Below the pieces are notes generated by a model that was not told where the DNA came from, searched no databases, and worked only from the letters and a program-made list of their open reading frames with translations. A program made the translations under genes and the position numbers. 64,000 nt of DNA, taken from Noviherbaspirillum saxi. Lineage in GTDB: Bacteria; Pseudomonadota; Gammaproteobacteria; Burkholderiales; Burkholderiaceae_D. The stretch is taken from NCBI RefSeq assembly GCF_003591035.1, contig NZ_QYUO01000003.1, forward strand, positions 744,001-808,000, read 5' to 3'. The stretch's first letter is position 1; each line of letters starts with the position of its first letter. Shown here piece after piece: positions 8,157-16,641 of the stretch.

Positions 8157-9566
8157 ATGCATATCCACCGTACCGTCTACCGTGACGATCATGAGATGCT
8201 GCGCGAAACCGCGCGGCGCTTTTTTGAGCGTGAGTGCTTGCCGCGCCAGGCCGCATGGGATGAAGCCGGTTATGTCGATCGCGAAACCTGGCTCAAGGCC
8301 GGTCGCGAGGGCCTGCTGTGCCTGACCGTGCCCACCGAGTATGGCGGGGGCGGTGGCGACTTTGGTCATTCTGCCGTCCTGATCGAGGAGTTGCATCGCT
8401 CAGGCATCTCCGGCTGGAGCCTGGGAGTCCACTCCGACATCGTGGCCCCCTATATCGTGCGTCTCGGCACCGAGGAGCAGAAGCAGAAGTGGCTGCCCAA
8501 AATCTGCCGCGGCGAGACCATCCTGGCGCTGGCGAGCAACATGGAGAGACTTACATTGATTGGTAGCAGTACGATCAATGGTACGGGCAATACGCTTGGA
8601 AATGTCCTGATCGGCAATCGCGCGGCTAACACTCTCGAAGGCCTGACAGGCGCGGACAGTATGTCTGGTGGTACCGGTAACGATATCTACGTAGTGGATA
8701 ACACCGGTGACGTCGTTACTGAAAATGCGGATGAAGGAACCGACCTTGTCAGGTCCGGCATAACGTACACGCTGAGTGCGAATACGGAAAACCTGGTGTT
8801 GACGGGAACAACCGTGCTTAATGGCACAGGCAACGTTTTGGACAATCTGTTGACCGGAAATTCTGCGATCAACACACTAACAGGCAACGCAGGAAACGAT
8901 ACGCTAGACGGTGGCGCCGGAGCGGACAAGCTTCTTGGTGGCGTGGGCAATGATGTATACCTCATCGATAACGCAAGCGACGTTGTGACTGAAAGCATCA
9001 ATGAAGGGATTGATCAGGTCAGGTCCTCAGTCACGCTTACGGCAGCCACGAATGTCGAATCGCTGGCACGGACAGGAACTGCAGCTATCAACGGTACCGG
9101 CAACGCTTTGGCGAATCTGATTCTCGGTAACGGCGGAAACAATACGCTGGATGGGAGTAGCGGTACGGATCTGCTGCAAGGTGGTGCCGGTGTCGATACC
9201 GTCAAGGACACATCGGGCAACAGCCTGTTGGATGGCGGATCCGGTGCTGATATCCTCACAGGTGGTACAGGCAAAGAGCTGTTGATTGGTGGAGCCGGGA
9301 ACGACACCATCACCACCGGCACCGGTGCTGATGTCATTGTATTTAACCATGGCGACGGCCAGGACACGATCGCAGCAAGTACGGGAAAGGACAATACGAT
9401 ATCGCTGGGACGAGGTATCACCTATGCAGACCTCGTGTTCAAGAAAAGCAGCAAGTATCTCGTTCTGGTGACTGGTACCAGCGAGCAGTTGACATTGAAG
9501 GGCTGGTATCTTACGACGAACAACCGGAATGTAGCGAATCTGCAGTTGGTGATCGAAGATCTTTGA
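8157..9566 (+). CDS. Chimeric ORF: acyl-CoA dehydrogenase N-terminus fused to RTX repeats
   Basis: Residues 1-126 are a clean acyl-CoA dehydrogenase N-terminal domain: HEMLRETARRFFERECLPRQ, LCLTVPTEYGGGGGDFGHSA, GTEEQKQKWLPKICRGETIL ALA. The substrate- and FAD-binding middle and C-terminal domains are absent. From about residue 129 the protein changes to hemolysin-type calcium-binding repeats (LTLIGSSTINGTGNTLGNVL; GGAGADKLLGGVGNDVY; GGAGNDTI) and ends with the RTX-associated tail ADLVFKKSSKYLVLVTGT. The joint is at about base 8535. No known protein needs this pairing, so a recombination between two genes is most likely. The frame is open throughout and has a good ribosome site. A functional enzyme is unlikely; an RTX adhesin fragment without its own start is possible. 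Confidence 0.8.
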   Translation: MHIHRTVYRDDHEMLRETARRFFERECLPRQAAWDEAGYVDRETWLKAGREGLLCLTVPTEYGGGGGDFGHSAVLIEELHRSGISGWSLGVHSDIVAPYIVRLGTEEQKQKWLPKICRGETILALASNMERLTLIGSSTINGTGNTLGNVLIGNRAANTLEGLTGADSMSGGTGNDIYVVDNTGDVVTENADEGTDLVRSGITYTLSANTENLVLTGTTVLNGTGNVLDNLLTGNSAINTLTGNAGNDTLDGGAGADKLLGGVGNDVYLIDNASDVVTESINEGIDQVRSSVTLTAATNVESLARTGTAAINGTGNALANLILGNGGNNTLDGSSGTDLLQGGAGVDTVKDTSGNSLLDGGSGADILTGGTGKELLIGGAGNDTITTGTGADVIVFNHGDGQDTIAASTGKDNTISLGRGITYADLVFKKSSKYLVLVTGTSEQLTLKGWYLTTNNRNVANLQLVIEDL

Positions 9567-9826
9567 AGCGACCCGGCATGGCTCCAGGGACTGACGGTTG
9601 GCAATCTATTCCCGAACGGTCACCGGAACATCGCATTAAGAAAGCGGTCAGCCTGATAAGAAAGAGCAATCACGTTTATCACACCGAACTCGCTCGCATT
9701 TCAACCCGGCTTGTGCAGGATCAAACTACAATGATTATGAGCCTACCACTGTAAATATCGGACTGCACGGTCCGTATGGCTACCGGTCGGGTGCCTTTTA
9801 TCTGGTTTTACTGGACTTCAGCTCCC

Positions 9827-10297
9827 ATGAAGAAACTGCTGCTTCTCGTTGCCTCTCACGCTGTCGCGCTAGGACTTGGCTTCGCCCTCGGCATCTACGC
9901 TCTTCCCATCCTTACGGCGCCAGCGGGGCCCAGCTCGGCCGAGGCGGCATCGGCAGCGAGTCAAGCCAGCTATAGCGGCCAGTTTCGCCGGGACCTCAAG
10001 GACAGCGATTTGCTGCACTGGGGAGAAGGCAAGGTCTCGGTTGGTCGTCAACACATTGTTCTTACTGGCAAGCTTGCTCCGGGGCCTGACTACAAGCTTT
10101 ACCTGTCGCCGGAATTCGTGGAAACCGAGGCGGACTTCATGCGACTGAAATCGCGCATGGTGCGGGTGGGCGACGTGCGGACGTTCGAGAACTTCACGGT
10201 CGCGGTGCCTGAGGCGATCGACGTATCGCACTACAACACCGTGATCGTCTGGTGCGAGTCGTTCAGTCAATTCATTACAGCGGCCAAGTACCGATAG
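9827..10297 (+). CDS. DM13-domain exported or anchored protein
   Basis: A 156-residue protein that starts at the internal ATG at 9827, directly before a hydrophobic N-terminus (KKLLLLVASHAVALGLGFAL). The rest is a DM13 domain with HWGEGKVSVG, LAPGPDYKLYLSPEFVET and the diagnostic VIVWCESFSQFITAAKYR, including its conserved cysteine. DM13 domains are predicted to take part in electron transfer or redox reactions outside the cytoplasm. The membrane anchor places it in the periplasm. No redox partner gene is adjacent. Confidence 0.85.
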   Translation: MKKLLLLVASHAVALGLGFALGIYALPILTAPAGPSSAEAASAASQASYSGQFRRDLKDSDLLHWGEGKVSVGRQHIVLTGKLAPGPDYKLYLSPEFVETEADFMRLKSRMVRVGDVRTFENFTVAVPEAIDVSHYNTVIVWCESFSQFITAAKYR

Positions 10298-10359
10298 ATC
10301 ATTGTGTTGCTGTCGCGCCTAAAAGGATGAACGGGATGCAGAGACACATGGGCGTGAAT

Positions 10360-10746
10360 TCAGCGCATATCGGCGCCGCGTTCGACCAGCAAAGCACGCA
10401 GTATCGATCGGTGGCAATGCGCTTCATCTTCGCAATAGCAGCCCATCGACATATTGGTGCGGTGCGATAGTGCGGCAAGCAGGTCCAGCGTCCGGGTCGC
10501 TTCGGGCTTCTTCATTTCGGCAATGAATTTACGCCTGAAGCTCGCCCAGGATTTGGCATCTCCGGCATGCTGACCTTCCTTCAATAGCTCTTCACTGGGC
10601 GACAGGTTAGGGTACCAGACGTCGTAGATATTCTTGCTTGCATAGTCTTCCTTTCGCACCCCTCTCGGTGGCCGGCGAACCGTTCCAATGCGAAGGCCTT
10701 CATCCTTGTCGCGCGGGCTTCCCAGTCTTACTATCTTGATTGCCAT
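10360..10746 (-). CDS. DUF488-family protein
   Basis: A 128-residue cytoplasmic protein of the DUF488 family, which has no settled function. It begins MAIKIVRLGSPRDKDEGLRI and carries the family's conserved YDVWYPNLSPS, WASFRRKFIAEM and cysteine/histidine-rich GCYCEDEAHCHRSILRALL. A GTG at 10749 is an alternative start; both lie a few bases behind the same AGGGACC ribosome site. Monocistronic on the minus strand. Confidence 0.85.
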   Translation of the reverse strand: MAIKIVRLGSPRDKDEGLRIGTVRRPPRGVRKEDYASKNIYDVWYPNLSPSEELLKEGQHAGDAKSWASFRRKFIAEMKKPEATRTLDLLAALSHRTNMSMGCYCEDEAHCHRSILRALLVERGADMR

Positions 10747-10797
10747 CACAGGTCCCTTTTTTAGATGAAAAAATAGTACCAGTGAAAGCTTGCAGGC

Positions 10798-11037
10798 TCA
10801 ATCCGCCTCGTACACGGCAGGAGGCCTTTGCCCGGCCAGCGCCCTCAGCAGGTTGGTCGTCGCCAGCTTCGCCATCCGGTAGTGCGTCTCATGCGTCGCG
10901 ATGTTGCCATGATTAATCCGAAGATGGTGTCTGCGGTGGTCTCGGTGAGCACTCCCGGCGTGTGACACAGCGTGATCCCGCGTTCCTTCATGGCGCCCCA
11001 GGGATAATTGTCGATGCCATTTACATACCTGCCGCAA
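10798..11037 (-). pseudogene. Deleted 2-hydroxyacid dehydrogenase (GhrB/2-ketogluconate reductase type)
   Basis: Two fragments of a D-2-hydroxyacid dehydrogenase lie in different frames. The first reads GRYVNGIDNYPWGAMKERGI then TLCHTPGVLTETTADTIFGL, the region before the NAD domain. The second is the C-terminal tail MAKLATTNLLRALAGQRPPA VYEAD. The catalytic and NAD-binding middle, and the N-terminus, are deleted. The fragment begins directly at the 3' end of the sugar-kinase gene, which fits an ancestral kdgK-reductase operon that has collapsed. Confidence 0.8.
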
Positions 11038-11974
11038 TGGTCTCTGCCCGTGTGGGTAATCCTTCCGTATCCCCGACAACCTGCACCGCACGAGCGCCTA
11101 TCCACGCTGCGCGCCTGACCGCCTGCCGCACCGAGCGGCCTTCCAGTAACACACTGACGATGCCTGCGGCGAAGCCGTCGCCGGCGCCGACGGTGTCGAC
11201 CACCTCGTCTACCGGAAAAGAAGGGAAGTATTCGCATACTTTCTCGCCATGCACGTCGCCATGGACAAACGCGCCGTCCGCACCGAGCTTCACTATCACC
11301 AGATCGGCCCCCTGGTCGCGATAAAACCGCGCGATACCCTCCGGTGTACTTTCCCCGGTAAGAAAGCGGCCTTCTTCGATTCCCGGCAATACCCAGTTCG
11401 CAAGAAAAGCCATGTTGTTGATGTTTTCTCTCATCAGCTCAGGCGTTGCCCATAAGGTCGGCCGCAGGTTGGGATCGAACGAAATCGAGCGGCCGGCTTC
11501 GCGCATCAATCGGAGGGAGGCAAACGCTACTTCGCGGCAGGTGTCCGAGATTGCGGCGAACACGCCGGTGGCGTGAAGATGACGTGCGGACCGCAGCCAT
11601 TCCACATCGATGTCGTCGACCGTCATCTGGCTGGCGGCAGAACCCTTGCGATGGTATTCGACCGGCGGATCGCCGCCGTCCTCGACCCGGCCCTTGAACT
11701 GAAACGCGGTACGCTGGTCCGGTATACAGGCGACATGGGAACAATCGATTCCCTCTTCTTGCATCGCCGCGAGCAGGTAGCGGCCCATTGAATCGGTGCC
11801 AAGGCGGCTTGCCCATCCCACCTTGAACCCGAGACGCGACAGGCCGATGGCGACATTGGTCTCCGCACCGGCGGTACGCTTGTAGAAAGCCTGTGCGTTT
11901 TCGATCGGCCCGGGCCGGTCGGCGACAAGCAGCATCATTGCTTCGCCATAGGTGACGATATCGAGAGCGTTCAT
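11021..11974 (-). CDS. kdgK: PfkB-family sugar kinase, probably 2-keto-3-deoxygluconate kinase
   Basis: A 317-residue ribokinase-family kinase. It would phosphorylate 2-keto-3-deoxygluconate (or 2-ketogluconate) in the cytoplasm for the Entner-Doudoroff route. The first PfkB signature region is AGAETNVAIGLSRLG (residues 35-49). The second is VDTVGAGDGFAAG with catalytic D266. The start has an AAGG ribosome site. The last codons run into the deleted reductase remnant, so the final few residues may not be original. Two GAAACCGGTTTC operators lie about 190 bases upstream and the LacI gene that probably uses them is next. The exact substrate is inferred from family resemblance and the reductase remnant. 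Confidence 0.85.
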   Translation of the reverse strand: MNALDIVTYGEAMMLLVADRPGPIENAQAFYKRTAGAETNVAIGLSRLGFKVGWASRLGTDSMGRYLLAAMQEEGIDCSHVACIPDQRTAFQFKGRVEDGGDPPVEYHRKGSAASQMTVDDIDVEWLRSARHLHATGVFAAISDTCREVAFASLRLMREAGRSISFDPNLRPTLWATPELMRENINNMAFLANWVLPGIEEGRFLTGESTPEGIARFYRDQGADLVIVKLGADGAFVHGDVHGEKVCEYFPSFPVDEVVDTVGAGDGFAAGIVSVLLEGRSVRQAVRRAAWIGARAVQVVGDTEGLPTRAETIAAGM

Positions 11975-12164
11975 TGCAAGGCCTTTGCAGAGAGGGAGTC
12001 AATCATGATCTTGCGCGGCTTGCATGCCTGATGTCATAAATGAAGCGAAATATCTGCAACCGGTTGAGATTCAATGCCAGGCCTGCCTCGATCTGCCCCT
12101 TTGCGATTGATTCGATGCCGGCCATGCCGCAAGGGCCGGTCCGAAGACTGAAGATTCATTCTAC

Positions 12165-12199
12165 TGAAACCGGTTTCAAAGTGCAAGAAACCGGTTTCA
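12165..12199. promoter_or_regulatory. Twin LacI-type operators upstream of kdgK
   Basis: Two copies of the palindrome gaaaccggtttc lie at 12166-12177 and 12187-12198. Their centres are 21 bases apart, two helical turns on the same face of the DNA. The CG-centred palindrome is typical of LacI-family operators. The same core recurs in front of the LacI gene at 13301. Confidence 0.85.
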
Positions 12200-12228
12200 G
12201 ATTTTTGCAGTCTAAGGCAGCGGATAAT

Positions 12229-13287
12229 TCAGGCGGCCGGCTGGGATGAGCCGCGTAATATCAGCCTTCCCGGTAACAGCATTTGTCGCGGCGCGATATT
12301 GGAGCCGGCAATTCTTTCAATCAGGCATCGCGCCGCAGTGCGTCCGATTTCTTCGGTTGGCTGTGCGACCGTCGTTATCCCGGTGCCAATCAGCGGCGCC
12401 CATTCGGCATCGTCGAATCCGACCAGACCGGCGTCGAGCCCATATCGCAAACCCAGGCGAGCGAAAGCGCTCGCGACAACGAGGGTCATCACCGCATTGC
12501 CGGTAATGATGGCAGTGCGCGCGCCCGAGCGCTTGCGCAGTTTTTGAATGGCGCGATCGAGTGCCTTTGCGTCGTCTTCCATAATTTCAAAAGTCGTTCC
12601 CCGCACCGTTGAGGCATGCCGCTTCATACCATCCTGAAACGCCGACTCGCGCTCGAGGCGAGAACTGACATTGGCGAGGGGCTGCGTCACGAAAAGAAAG
12701 TCGCGGTAGCCGGCATCGATCAGGTGATCGATTGCAATTGTCATGGCATAGGCGTTGTCGAGCGAAACGAAGTCTTCATGCATGTTGGCATGTCGCCGGT
12801 CGACCAGTACTGCGGGCTTGCCATAATGATTTGTCTGACGCGATTTCATGGACCCATAACCCGAGGTATTGAGGATAAATCCCTCGACCTGGTAGGACGT
12901 CAGTGCTGCGATCGCCTCTTGCTCGCGGGCGCGGTCGTTGCCGAGATTGAAAATGATGACCAGATAGCCTGCTTCCCGGCAGGCCAGTTCCACACCGCGC
13001 AGTACCGCCACGGAATAAGGATTGGTGACGTCCGCCACCACCAGGCCGATCAGTCCCGACCGGCCGCGCTTGAGTGACTGCGCCATTGGACTCGGCGTAT
13101 AGCGTAGCATTGCGATCGCGGCTTCGACGCGCGCGGCGATATCGTCCGACAGCAGCGTGTCGCGATGATTCAGAAAGCGCGAGACGGTCGCTTTGGAAAC
13201 ACCTGCCTCCTTCGCGACGTCGGCGATGGTGGTTTTAGGCGTCGGTCCCGGAGGTGTAGTAACACGCGAAGTCGTCTTTGAACGCAT
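12229..13287 (-). CDS. LacI-family transcriptional regulator
   Basis: A 352-residue repressor. The LacI headpiece is at residues about 18-65 (TTIADVAKEAGVSKATVSRF), with the hinge helix around SPMAQSLKRGRSGLIG. A periplasmic-binding-protein-like sugar domain fills the rest (VVADVTNPYSVAVLRGVELA; TTVAQPTEEIGRTAA). It probably represses kdgK and itself, since identical palindromes stand before both. The inducer is presumably a sugar acid. The long N-terminal lead of 17 residues is Thr/Pro-rich. No defect seen. Confidence 0.92.
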   Translation of the reverse strand: MRSKTTSRVTTPPGPTPKTTIADVAKEAGVSKATVSRFLNHRDTLLSDDIAARVEAAIAMLRYTPSPMAQSLKRGRSGLIGLVVADVTNPYSVAVLRGVELACREAGYLVIIFNLGNDRAREQEAIAALTSYQVEGFILNTSGYGSMKSRQTNHYGKPAVLVDRRHANMHEDFVSLDNAYAMTIAIDHLIDAGYRDFLFVTQPLANVSSRLERESAFQDGMKRHASTVRGTTFEIMEDDAKALDRAIQKLRKRSGARTAIITGNAVMTLVVASAFARLGLRYGLDAGLVGFDDAEWAPLIGTGITTVAQPTEEIGRTAARCLIERIAGSNIAPRQMLLPGRLILRGSSQPAA

Positions 13288-13300
13288 GAGCTGGAAAATA

Positions 13301-13322
13301 ATTATGAAACCGGTTTCATAAT
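13301..13322. promoter_or_regulatory. LacI-type operator, autoregulatory
   Basis: A perfect 22-base palindrome centred on gaaaccggtttc lies 13 bases upstream of the LacI start codon. It has the same core as the two operators at 12165-12199, so the gene is probably autorepressed. Confidence 0.85.
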
Positions 13323-13414
13323 CGTAGCATTAACTTGCCAGAATTGCCATTAAAAACCAGCGGCCGTACGGTAATCCTGGAAAGACGAGGCAGCCTTCGG
13401 GACGGTGTCAATTT

Positions 13415-14260
13415 TTACTTTCGAATAATTACCAGCGCCACGCCGCTCAGGACTGTGGCAGCGCAAAGCACCAGGCGTAGGCTGAGCGGTTCGGCAAGGA
13501 TCAGGACGCCGCCGGCGCCCGCAATCACCGGTACGCTGAGCTGTACCGTGGCGGCTTCCACAGAATTCAAGCCGGACAGCGCCATGTACCAGATTACATA
13601 GCCGATGCCTGAAGCGAACGCGCCCGACAGAACCGCATAAGCAAGTCCCGCCAAATCGATCGAAGACCAGGGAAGCATGATGATGCTCAGTCCCACCGCG
13701 AAACACGCGGCACGGCAAAAATTTCCAGCCGTTACGGCGGTCGGATCGGTGGCGCCTTTTCCTCGTAATGAGTAAACGGCCCAGGCAATGCCCGATCCGA
13801 CCATCAGGACAGAACCGGGCAAAGGCGGTGCGGATACGCCTGGCAGCAATAGTGCAACCAGCCCGGCCAGTGCAGCCAGAAATCCGATCAGGCGAACTCC
13901 GCGCAGGCGTTCGCCGTGCATTAAGCCATAGCCGATCATCGTCGCCTGTACCGAGCCGAACAGGAGCAATGCCCCGGTGGCGGCCGGCAGGCTGACATAC
14001 GCGAATGAAAAAGCCGCCGCATAGCCGAATAGCGCGAACGCGGAGCGCCAGTTGCCCTGCATGCCGTGTTGAGGTGTCCGTAGCCGCGTGATGAGCCACA
14101 GGATCACGGCGCCGGACAGAATGCGAATACTGGTAAAGCTGGCCGGGTCCGTATCGCTATGGCTTAACGCATACCGGCACAGCAATGAGTTTGCTGCGAA
14201 AGCGATCATCGCAATCATCGTCAGGACCAGCGTTTGTGCTCGCAACATGCTTTGCCTCAT
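13415..14260 (-). CDS. EamA/DMT-family transporter
   Basis: A 281-residue inner-membrane protein with about ten hydrophobic helices in two EamA repeats (residues about 5-130 and 145-280). The first includes ALFGYAAAFSFAYVSLPAAT and the second VEAATVQLSVPVIAGAGGVL. DMT transporters of this size export metabolites or amino acids, or import small organic compounds. The substrate cannot be deduced. The gene is alone on the minus strand. Confidence 0.88.
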   Translation of the reverse strand: MRQSMLRAQTLVLTMIAMIAFAANSLLCRYALSHSDTDPASFTSIRILSGAVILWLITRLRTPQHGMQGNWRSAFALFGYAAAFSFAYVSLPAATGALLLFGSVQATMIGYGLMHGERLRGVRLIGFLAALAGLVALLLPGVSAPPLPGSVLMVGSGIAWAVYSLRGKGATDPTAVTAGNFCRAACFAVGLSIIMLPWSSIDLAGLAYAVLSGAFASGIGYVIWYMALSGLNSVEAATVQLSVPVIAGAGGVLILAEPLSLRLVLCAATVLSGVALVIIRK

Positions 14261-14320
14261 TCAATAAATATCGATGCGCAAGCCGACCGATTCGGTATGC
14301 ATTCAGCTGCCGCCTGAATA

Positions 14321-14486
14321 TTAAGGCTACGCTGAACAAGTCCTCGCGTGTCGCACATCCTGATTTCGGGCGATCCGCGACGTTGCAAATCCTCGCCATG
14401 GCCCCGCCATGTCTGTGGTTTGCGCCTTGCGCCTCATCCCGAAATCAGGCCTGCGCCATCGCGGGACTTATTCAGCGTAGCCTTAA
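14321..14486. mobile_element. MITE-like inverted-repeat element flanked by TTAA
   Basis: A 166-base segment whose outer 23 bases (ttaaggctacgctgaacaag continuing tcc) recur at the other end as reverse complement with one mismatch. The similarity extends inward, including ctgatttcggg / cccgaaatcag, to about 50 bases per arm. TTAA stands at both outer edges and could be a target duplication. There is no transposase. The end pattern gctgaacaagtcc resembles IS5-like insertion sequences, so this may be a non-autonomous derivative. Confidence 0.65.
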
Positions 14487-14625
14487 CGTTCAAGCGTGCC
14501 TTCAACGTTAATGGATGCGCTGCCAAGAGTAGCATTCCCCGGCATGGAACTATGAATGACCGATATTAAATTCCGCCATTGCCGTATATATCGGGACGGT
14601 ACACTGCGTTACTCATACAGCAGAT

Positions 14626-15552
14626 TTACCACATAGACTGATTCTTTTCTCTCCCGCTATCGCGATATCTGGCAAAGGACTCCAACATATACTCAACAAA
14701 TGCGCGCGTTTTCGCAGACAAGTTATGTTTGGTAGGATAGACAACATAAATATCCGCAGGTGGTACCTCCCACTCCTCAAGCAATCTCCTTAGTCTTCCT
14801 GAGCGTAAGTACGCGGCGACATCCCATTCCGAGCGGATGATGAGACCGTGGCCATCAAGTGCCCAGCCTAAGGCACTTTCCCCATCATTTGTGCTTAATT
14901 GTCCCCGTACCTTAACAGTCTCCTGCCGGTCTTTATAGCGAAAGTGCCACGTTCCATAGGTCTCGTCGCTTTCACGGATAAATATGCATTCGTGTTTAGA
15001 TAGCTCCTTGGGATGTGCCGGAATACCGTGTTGAGAGATGTACGAATGGGAGGCGCATATGAAACGGCGGTTATTCGCCAGCTTGCGAGCCGTCATCCGC
15101 GTATCGGGAAGCTCCCCAAACCGAATCGCTATATCAAAACCATGCTCTGCCATATTCACCGGCCGGTCACTAAGATGCATCTGAACTTCTACGTCTGGAT
15201 ATTTCCGGGCAAACGTCGAAATGACCGGCATGATGTGACGACGTCCAAAACCCAAAGTGGCGCTTACTTTCAATAGGCCCTTTGGCGTATCTGCGCTCCC
15301 GGAAATTCTTTGTTCCAGAGCATCCAGATCGGAAATAATTCTTTCCCCTTCCGTTAAATACAGTTCACCTTCCGGGGTCAGACTTATGCGGCGGGTTGTC
15401 CGATTCAGCAAGCGAACACGAAGTCTTGTCTCAAGACCGGCCAAGCGCTTGCTAACGGACGAAGGCGTTACGCCAAGTTCCTGGGCTGCTGCGGCCAAGC
15501 TCCCCGACTTTACTAATATTGCAAAAAAGCTCAGGTCAGTGATTCCGTCCAT
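14626..15552 (-). CDS. LysR-family regulator, divergent from the Bug/leuCD operon
   Basis: A 308-residue LysR regulator. The winged HTH is at residues about 3-62 (LAAAAQELGVTPSSVSKRLA), and the effector domain from about 90 on belongs to the CrgA-like group (FGRRHIMPVISTFARKYPDV; GFDIAIRFGELPDT). It starts 101 bases from the oppositely directed Bug receptor gene, the usual LysR arrangement, and a CCTTGYAC inverted repeat lies between. It probably activates the receptor-leuCD operon in response to its substrate. Confidence 0.92.
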   Translation of the reverse strand: MDGITDLSFFAILVKSGSLAAAAQELGVTPSSVSKRLAGLETRLRVRLLNRTTRRISLTPEGELYLTEGERIISDLDALEQRISGSADTPKGLLKVSATLGFGRRHIMPVISTFARKYPDVEVQMHLSDRPVNMAEHGFDIAIRFGELPDTRMTARKLANNRRFICASHSYISQHGIPAHPKELSKHECIFIRESDETYGTWHFRYKDRQETVKVRGQLSTNDGESALGWALDGHGLIIRSEWDVAAYLRSGRLRRLLEEWEVPPADIYVVYPTKHNLSAKTRAFVEYMLESFARYRDSGREKNQSMW

Positions 15553-15557
15553 TCATT

Positions 15558-15586
15558 CCTTGTACGACATAATGAATTGTGCAAGG
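15558..15586. promoter_or_regulatory. Candidate LysR operator
   Basis: The inverted repeat ccttgtac-N13-gtgcaagg (7 of 8 positions paired) lies in the 100-base gap between the LysR gene and the Bug receptor gene. Position and spacing fit a LysR recognition site. Confidence 0.5.
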
Positions 15587-15652
15587 GGAAATTATACGGC
15601 GCGAATTTACGAATAGTATAGCGACACATACGATTCGCCTATTGGAGACACC

Positions 15653-16621
15653 ATGAATTCTCGCCGGAAGACACTCATTGCCCTTGCACTTGCATCATTA
15701 GCAATGGCGCCTGCCTATGCAGAGACCTACCCGTCGCGCCCGATCAGGTTGGTTGTGCCCTACGCTCCGGGCGGAAGTGCAGACATTGTCGCGCGCCGCA
15801 TTTCCGAAGAATGGTCGAAACAGCTTGGTGGCTCCATATATGTTGAAAACAAAGCCGGAGCGGGTGGAAACATTGGGGTCAACGACGTTGCAAAATCGAC
15901 ACCGGATGGTTACTCAATAGGCTTGCACACCGTTTCCCTGGCGATCAATCCTTCGATCTTCAAAAAGATGCCGTATGACACTCTCAAAGAGATTGCCCCG
16001 ATCGGTATGGTAGCTACCTCGCAACATGTCTTAATCGTCAACAACAACTTCCCCGCAAAAAATACAGCGGAACTGATTACGGCGGCCAAGGCTGCGCCCG
16101 GAAAATTCAACTATGGCTCAGCAGGGAGTGGCAGCACATTCCACATGTCTGCAGAACTGTTCAAGTCGGCGGCTGGGACTGATATCACGCATATCCCTTA
16201 CAAAGGAGGCGGTCCGGCACTGATTGACACCATCGCAGGCCAAGTAGACATGAGCTTTCCCGTGCTTTCAGCGGCTCAACCACATATTCAAGCAGGCAAA
16301 GTGCGTGCGTTGGGTGTGACAGGTCCTAAGCGTTCCAGCCTGATGCCTAATGTGCCCACCTTGGCGGAATCCGGTGTTCCGAACTACAACTTCGAAACCT
16401 GGTTTATCGTATTTGCACCAGCGGGCACTCCGAAGGACATCGTCGATAAGCTTAATGCGGCTCTGAATAAGACATTGAGCAACGCCACGCTCAAAGAGCG
16501 CATGGTGAAGGAAGGTTTTGACCCTACGCCATCGACGCCGCCGCAGGCCCAGGAAAAAGTCAAAACAGAAATGGATGCATGGGCAAAGCTGGTAAAAACA
16601 CGTGGCATCACAGCGGAATAG
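15653..16621 (+). CDS. Tripartite tricarboxylate (Bug) substrate-binding protein
   Basis: A 322-residue periplasmic receptor of the Bug family with a signal peptide cleaved after about MAPAYA. Characteristic parts are YPSRPIRLVVPYAPGGSADI, VENKAGAGGNIG, FNYGSAGSGSTFHMSAELF and HIPYKGGGPALIDTIAGQVD. Bug proteins bind carboxylates such as citrate or aromatic acids and feed TctAB permeases or signalling. No permease genes are adjacent, a common state in Burkholderiales. A GGAG ribosome site precedes the ATG. The leuC-like gene follows after 20 bases, so an operon is likely. Confidence 0.93.
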   Translation: MNSRRKTLIALALASLAMAPAYAETYPSRPIRLVVPYAPGGSADIVARRISEEWSKQLGGSIYVENKAGAGGNIGVNDVAKSTPDGYSIGLHTVSLAINPSIFKKMPYDTLKEIAPIGMVATSQHVLIVNNNFPAKNTAELITAAKAAPGKFNYGSAGSGSTFHMSAELFKSAAGTDITHIPYKGGGPALIDTIAGQVDMSFPVLSAAQPHIQAGKVRALGVTGPKRSSLMPNVPTLAESGVPNYNFETWFIVFAPAGTPKDIVDKLNAALNKTLSNATLKERMVKEGFDPTPSTPPQAQEKVKTEMDAWAKLVKTRGITAE

Positions 16622-16641
16622 CAATCTGGAGTAGTTAAAAC

